From Phorcus lineatus (taxonomy: Eukaryota > Mollusca > Gastropoda > Trochida > Trochidae), in NCBI GenBank assembly GCA_921293015.1, contig OV121081.1, positions 59,289,022-59,353,021 of the forward strand: DNA of 64,000 nucleotides, read 5' to 3'. Every line of letters begins with the position of its first letter. Positions within the stretch are counted from its first letter, which is position 1. Positions 60,586 through 64,000 of the stretch are shown here, piece by piece. The notes beneath the pieces are model-generated. The model saw only the letters and a list, made by a program, of their open reading frames with translations. It had not been told where the DNA came from and ran no database searches. Both the position numbers and the translations under genes were made by a program.

Positions 60586-63500
60586 TTTCTGTGCGAGCTG
60601 GGTTTTTTCTGGTCTAATGTAAATAAAAGAAGCAAAGGCCTAGCCCATAGGAACTTGGTCCAAGGACATAAAAAAATCATTATACGTTAACGTTGTGGTG
60701 CATTTTGGAAATTTAGACCTCTTCCTACATTTATTTTGTATCGTTTCCTTTGAAAAACAAATTAAAATTTCGTTTCCGGACCAGGTCTAGATTTTTAAGG
60801 GCTAAGATAGTTGTAAGACAAGTTTAATGTATGGTACTAATTACGAATATCTTAGTGCTAAAAGAGCTTCGAAAATCCAGGACCAACTTCATCACTTTCG
60901 GCAGTTTCAAAGTAATTACTTACTTAAACAATAATTTATTTCTAGCTAGGACCTAGCTCATTGACACATCGGTTTTTGTAGTGATGCCTTTTTGGGGTTT
61001 CGACTTCTTAAGAATTTTAGACATGGCTGTTCCCTTAAAATCCTGACGCTTGAAACAATGAAACAACCATTTTCAGAAGACTACATTATTTAACAATAAT
61101 CTGCTAAGGATAGTTTTCAACTTAAATGTTACTTATTTATTGAATAAAGTTTTATAAGTAAATGTTTAACATATTTCACACTTTTGCAACTTAGCGGGGG
61201 ATTTAGCCGCCTCTGTCTGATTTTATTTTGTCTTTTAGAACATGCATACGCTCATATCAGATTATTCCAAAAGCCAAATGTTTTTTTTAAGATAATGATT
61301 TCAGCAATGAACAATACATATTCAAATTGTACAGTTCAAATTAAGTTATATACCAGGACCAAAGAGTTAGTGATTTCATTGTTTCCTCACATACAGCCTG
61401 TTATTTGATATTTGATTCAATTTGGTCCTGTGGGAAATCACCGTCTGACAGTATAATGTTTTCAGTCATGTTCAAATCAATTGCCCCAAGTTGTTACGTC
61501 TGTAAGGGTGGGGACGTTTTTGCCTCACAAATAGTTTCTTTTGTGCAAGTCGAAACATAATTTTGGTGAGAAATGATAGTATGCTACAAATTGATTTTAG
61601 GGCATTAAGTACGTTTTAATATTACCCATAGAGACGAGGATACGCAGGTGCATATTTTGTTTATATCCGTTCACGGTAAGTGATTCTCGACCTTGATTGG
61701 TCGGTTATCCAGAAAATGAAACATGATTGGTTGACGCTTCATTTATAAAGAGAACTCTCCGAACTAATGCATCGCAAAGGAAACATAGGTACAATTTTAG
61801 ATTCTAACATATTTTTTGACAATTCATCTAAGTCTTTCAGTGTCACTATAATTTACAAGAGTTATGACTTTCCCACGAATATAAGGCAGTCGTCGTTGTG
61901 TGTAAACAAACACTACTGTTATCAATATATTGTTGAAAACATAAAAAATATGAATATTAACGATGGATTAATAATAAAGATTTAATCGTCATCAAGGCAG
62001 AATATAAAACCACATGAAACAATAGACTATTTAAAAAATACACTATTATCGTGCAAAAGCGTGCAAGACACATACGTGTTTTGGCGGTACAGTTCAAACA
62101 TTCTCGATCCTAACAAATATATGCACAAGGGCGTCCTCTCCAACGCAGTATGCAGTTGTATTCAGTCCTCTTTAAAATTAAAAAAACGCTCCGCACGTAA
62201 TTCATTGGGGAAGTATATCGTTGTTGTACAAGTACTCAATAATTTCGTCAAAGGTTCATCGATTTCCCGATAAGTAATCCGATTAGAGTTATCGTTCTTA
62301 ATACAGGCAACAAGACGTGATTCTAAGTAACAGTCTCCAACTCTCACATGCACATCATAAGATTGTTGAGGTTTGAAATATCGTCAGAATACTTAAATTT
62401 CACATATATTTACGAAGCCGTTGAGTGAAACTGGCAATGTTACTATTTGTCCCATTGCCAAACAATGAAGAAGCATATGTCTATTATGTTTTTGCTATGT
62501 TAACTTTGACCGCGAAAAGTTGCGGATGCGAAATGCCCGCCCTCAACCCGAAAAGCCCTCTGAAAACACCGAAAAGCGTTGATTGTTTGAAATTATGTCT
62601 CATGTAATTGTTTTATTCATAATTGTCCAAATACACATCTTTCAATTTAAGTTACAATGACCCACAACGCATGTTTTAACACCCACACTTTATTTTATAT
62701 GTAACTATTTACTGATATCACTCTACTGCATATGGAATGTTCTTATATTCAGTTTTGTATTAAATCAAGTGAAATTATTTAACCGTGCTGTGTTGCTAAT
62801 CAAGAATTCTCACTTGAAATAATTTGATACATTTTATATTAAGCAATTCAATAAAGGCAGTATCTATTCATTGAATCTTACAAACAATTTATTCACTTGT
62901 TGCCTCTTCGCTTTCGTGTATTGACTAAAGTAATCATATTAGGGAAGTCAATGAATTCCGACAGCTCTCAATCCTGTCCTCCCTTTGGAAGCACTAGTCT
63001 CAGGCTGAACATATTAAAGTCAAATCTCATTACTTGATTCCTGGCTGATGGTCCTTGAAATCCATCTTATGTGAACTATTTACGTCTGAGTCTTTCCAGC
63101 CATACAACTAAGAATATACGCATTGCCAATCCTTGTTTATTTAAAGTCAGTATTTGATACACTGACCTTTTGTAATATTCTATAACCTCAATACTGTATT
63201 GCATTAAATATTAAATACATTGCAAAAATGTTATGCTTCTTGAAAAATATTAATAATGTAAATGTATGAAGCTCTAGAAAATCATGTCTCTTATCAACTT
63301 GTAAAGATTATAATTAATCGATAACTGATTCTTTACAGGGCTACCCCGAAGAAACAGTTCCATGGATTCCCAAATATTGATAATACTGTTTTCCATTGAA
63401 ATATGACAACGCTGAAAAATAAAGTTAGGTTATAAATAGGACTGCTGCTGTAGGGCTTAGGTCTTAAAGACGTAACAAGTTAAAATAAGTAACAAGTTAA

Positions 63501-64000
63501 TCATTTAATAAAGTCAATTGAAAGTCAATATTGAAATATTTGCAGAGTATCTAATTTGTCGACAAATGTCACCTAAGTTGATGAGAATATTGTTGCCTCA
63601 ATATAGAAGCAAAGGTTGGTGTAAATATGTTTTCATTTGGAGTTATTGATTTTTGAATATTTAAACCTGAGACGAGATCTGTTGATGCTCATCATTTCTT
63701 CGTGAAATGAATGGTTTGACTTGAAATCGTTAAACGATAAGGCAAGAATTGTGTGCTAAAATTGGTGCATATTTACAGCTGAACTGTTCATACCTTTTCA
63801 TAAACTTCTATATAAAATGATCATTTTGGAAAATATATAGTTTCTCACCATTTCCTAAGAGTCAATGCTTTTGGATCAATATATTGAGAGTTCATATCTA
63901 CTCTGCATTTACAAGGTATAGACAAGTGATTTGTCAGAAACAGCTTTAAATTACCCCAAAAGGGCTTCTTGGCCATTTTTGAACGGATAAGATACACTTA
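60586..64000. other. Non-coding AT-rich DNA to window end
   Basis: Frames at 61184-61408, 61767-61985, 62061-62273 and 62425-62607 show no recognisable domain or exon structure. A short local repeat (GTAACAAGTTAA twice) lies near 63470-63500. Nothing else was seen. Confidence 0.45.

Overview
This 64 kb window is AT-rich and gene-poor DNA from a eukaryote. No complete host protein-coding gene, rRNA or functional tRNA could be supported. Open frames are short, and the recognisable coding sequence belongs to decayed mobile elements. Two interspersed-repeat copies (about 750-895 on + and 52611-52748 on -) end in a 'GCGGCGTTAAAC' plus (A)CTCAC-type tail. As I remember it, this tail is typical of gastropod genomes, abalone-like vetigastropods above all. 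A marine mollusc is therefore my best guess, at moderate to low confidence.

Layout. 1-8.2 kb: non-coding DNA with a SINE-like copy, a fossil Ty3/Gypsy gag-protease fragment (about 5.45-6.55 kb) and a second SINE-tailed repeat (6.9-7.2 kb). 8.23-11.68 kb: one non-autonomous element whose roughly 140 bp terminal inverted repeats are chains of perfect or near-perfect palindromes. 11.68-13.67 kb: an apparent older TA-flanked element interrupted by a Tc1-family transposon with a broken DD34E transposase. 14.54-15.56 kb: a SINE-like tail followed by a broken pogo/Tigger transposase. About 16-50 kb: a network of old, diverged segmental duplications, most clearly 34.1-37.3 against 40.4-43.6 kb. It is interrupted by a compact hammerhead-ribozyme motif (20.44-20.47 kb), a 1.9 kb element with CAACGTTG-rich ends (22.2-24.1 kb), a short-period repeat ending in a GC-rich hairpin (32.3-32.8 kb), a 152 bp near-perfect palindrome (38.5 kb) and a small inverted-repeat element holding tRNA-like boxes (48.7 kb). 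50-64 kb: two almost identical 462 bp MITEs (51.99 and 55.67 kb), a possible 1.96 kb TIR element (57.8-59.8 kb) and a roughly 450 bp tandem array of the palindrome CCTAATTAGG (60.13-60.58 kb).

How it fits together: this looks like intergenic or intronic DNA built by transposon insertion and tandem segmental duplication. The most unusual signals are the hammerhead motif, the palindrome-chain TIRs, the CCTAATTAGG array, the large-scale duplications, and a duplicated exon-like peptide with codon-like divergence inside the CAACGTTG element. All comparisons were made by eye, so boundaries and identities are approximate unless given as counts.
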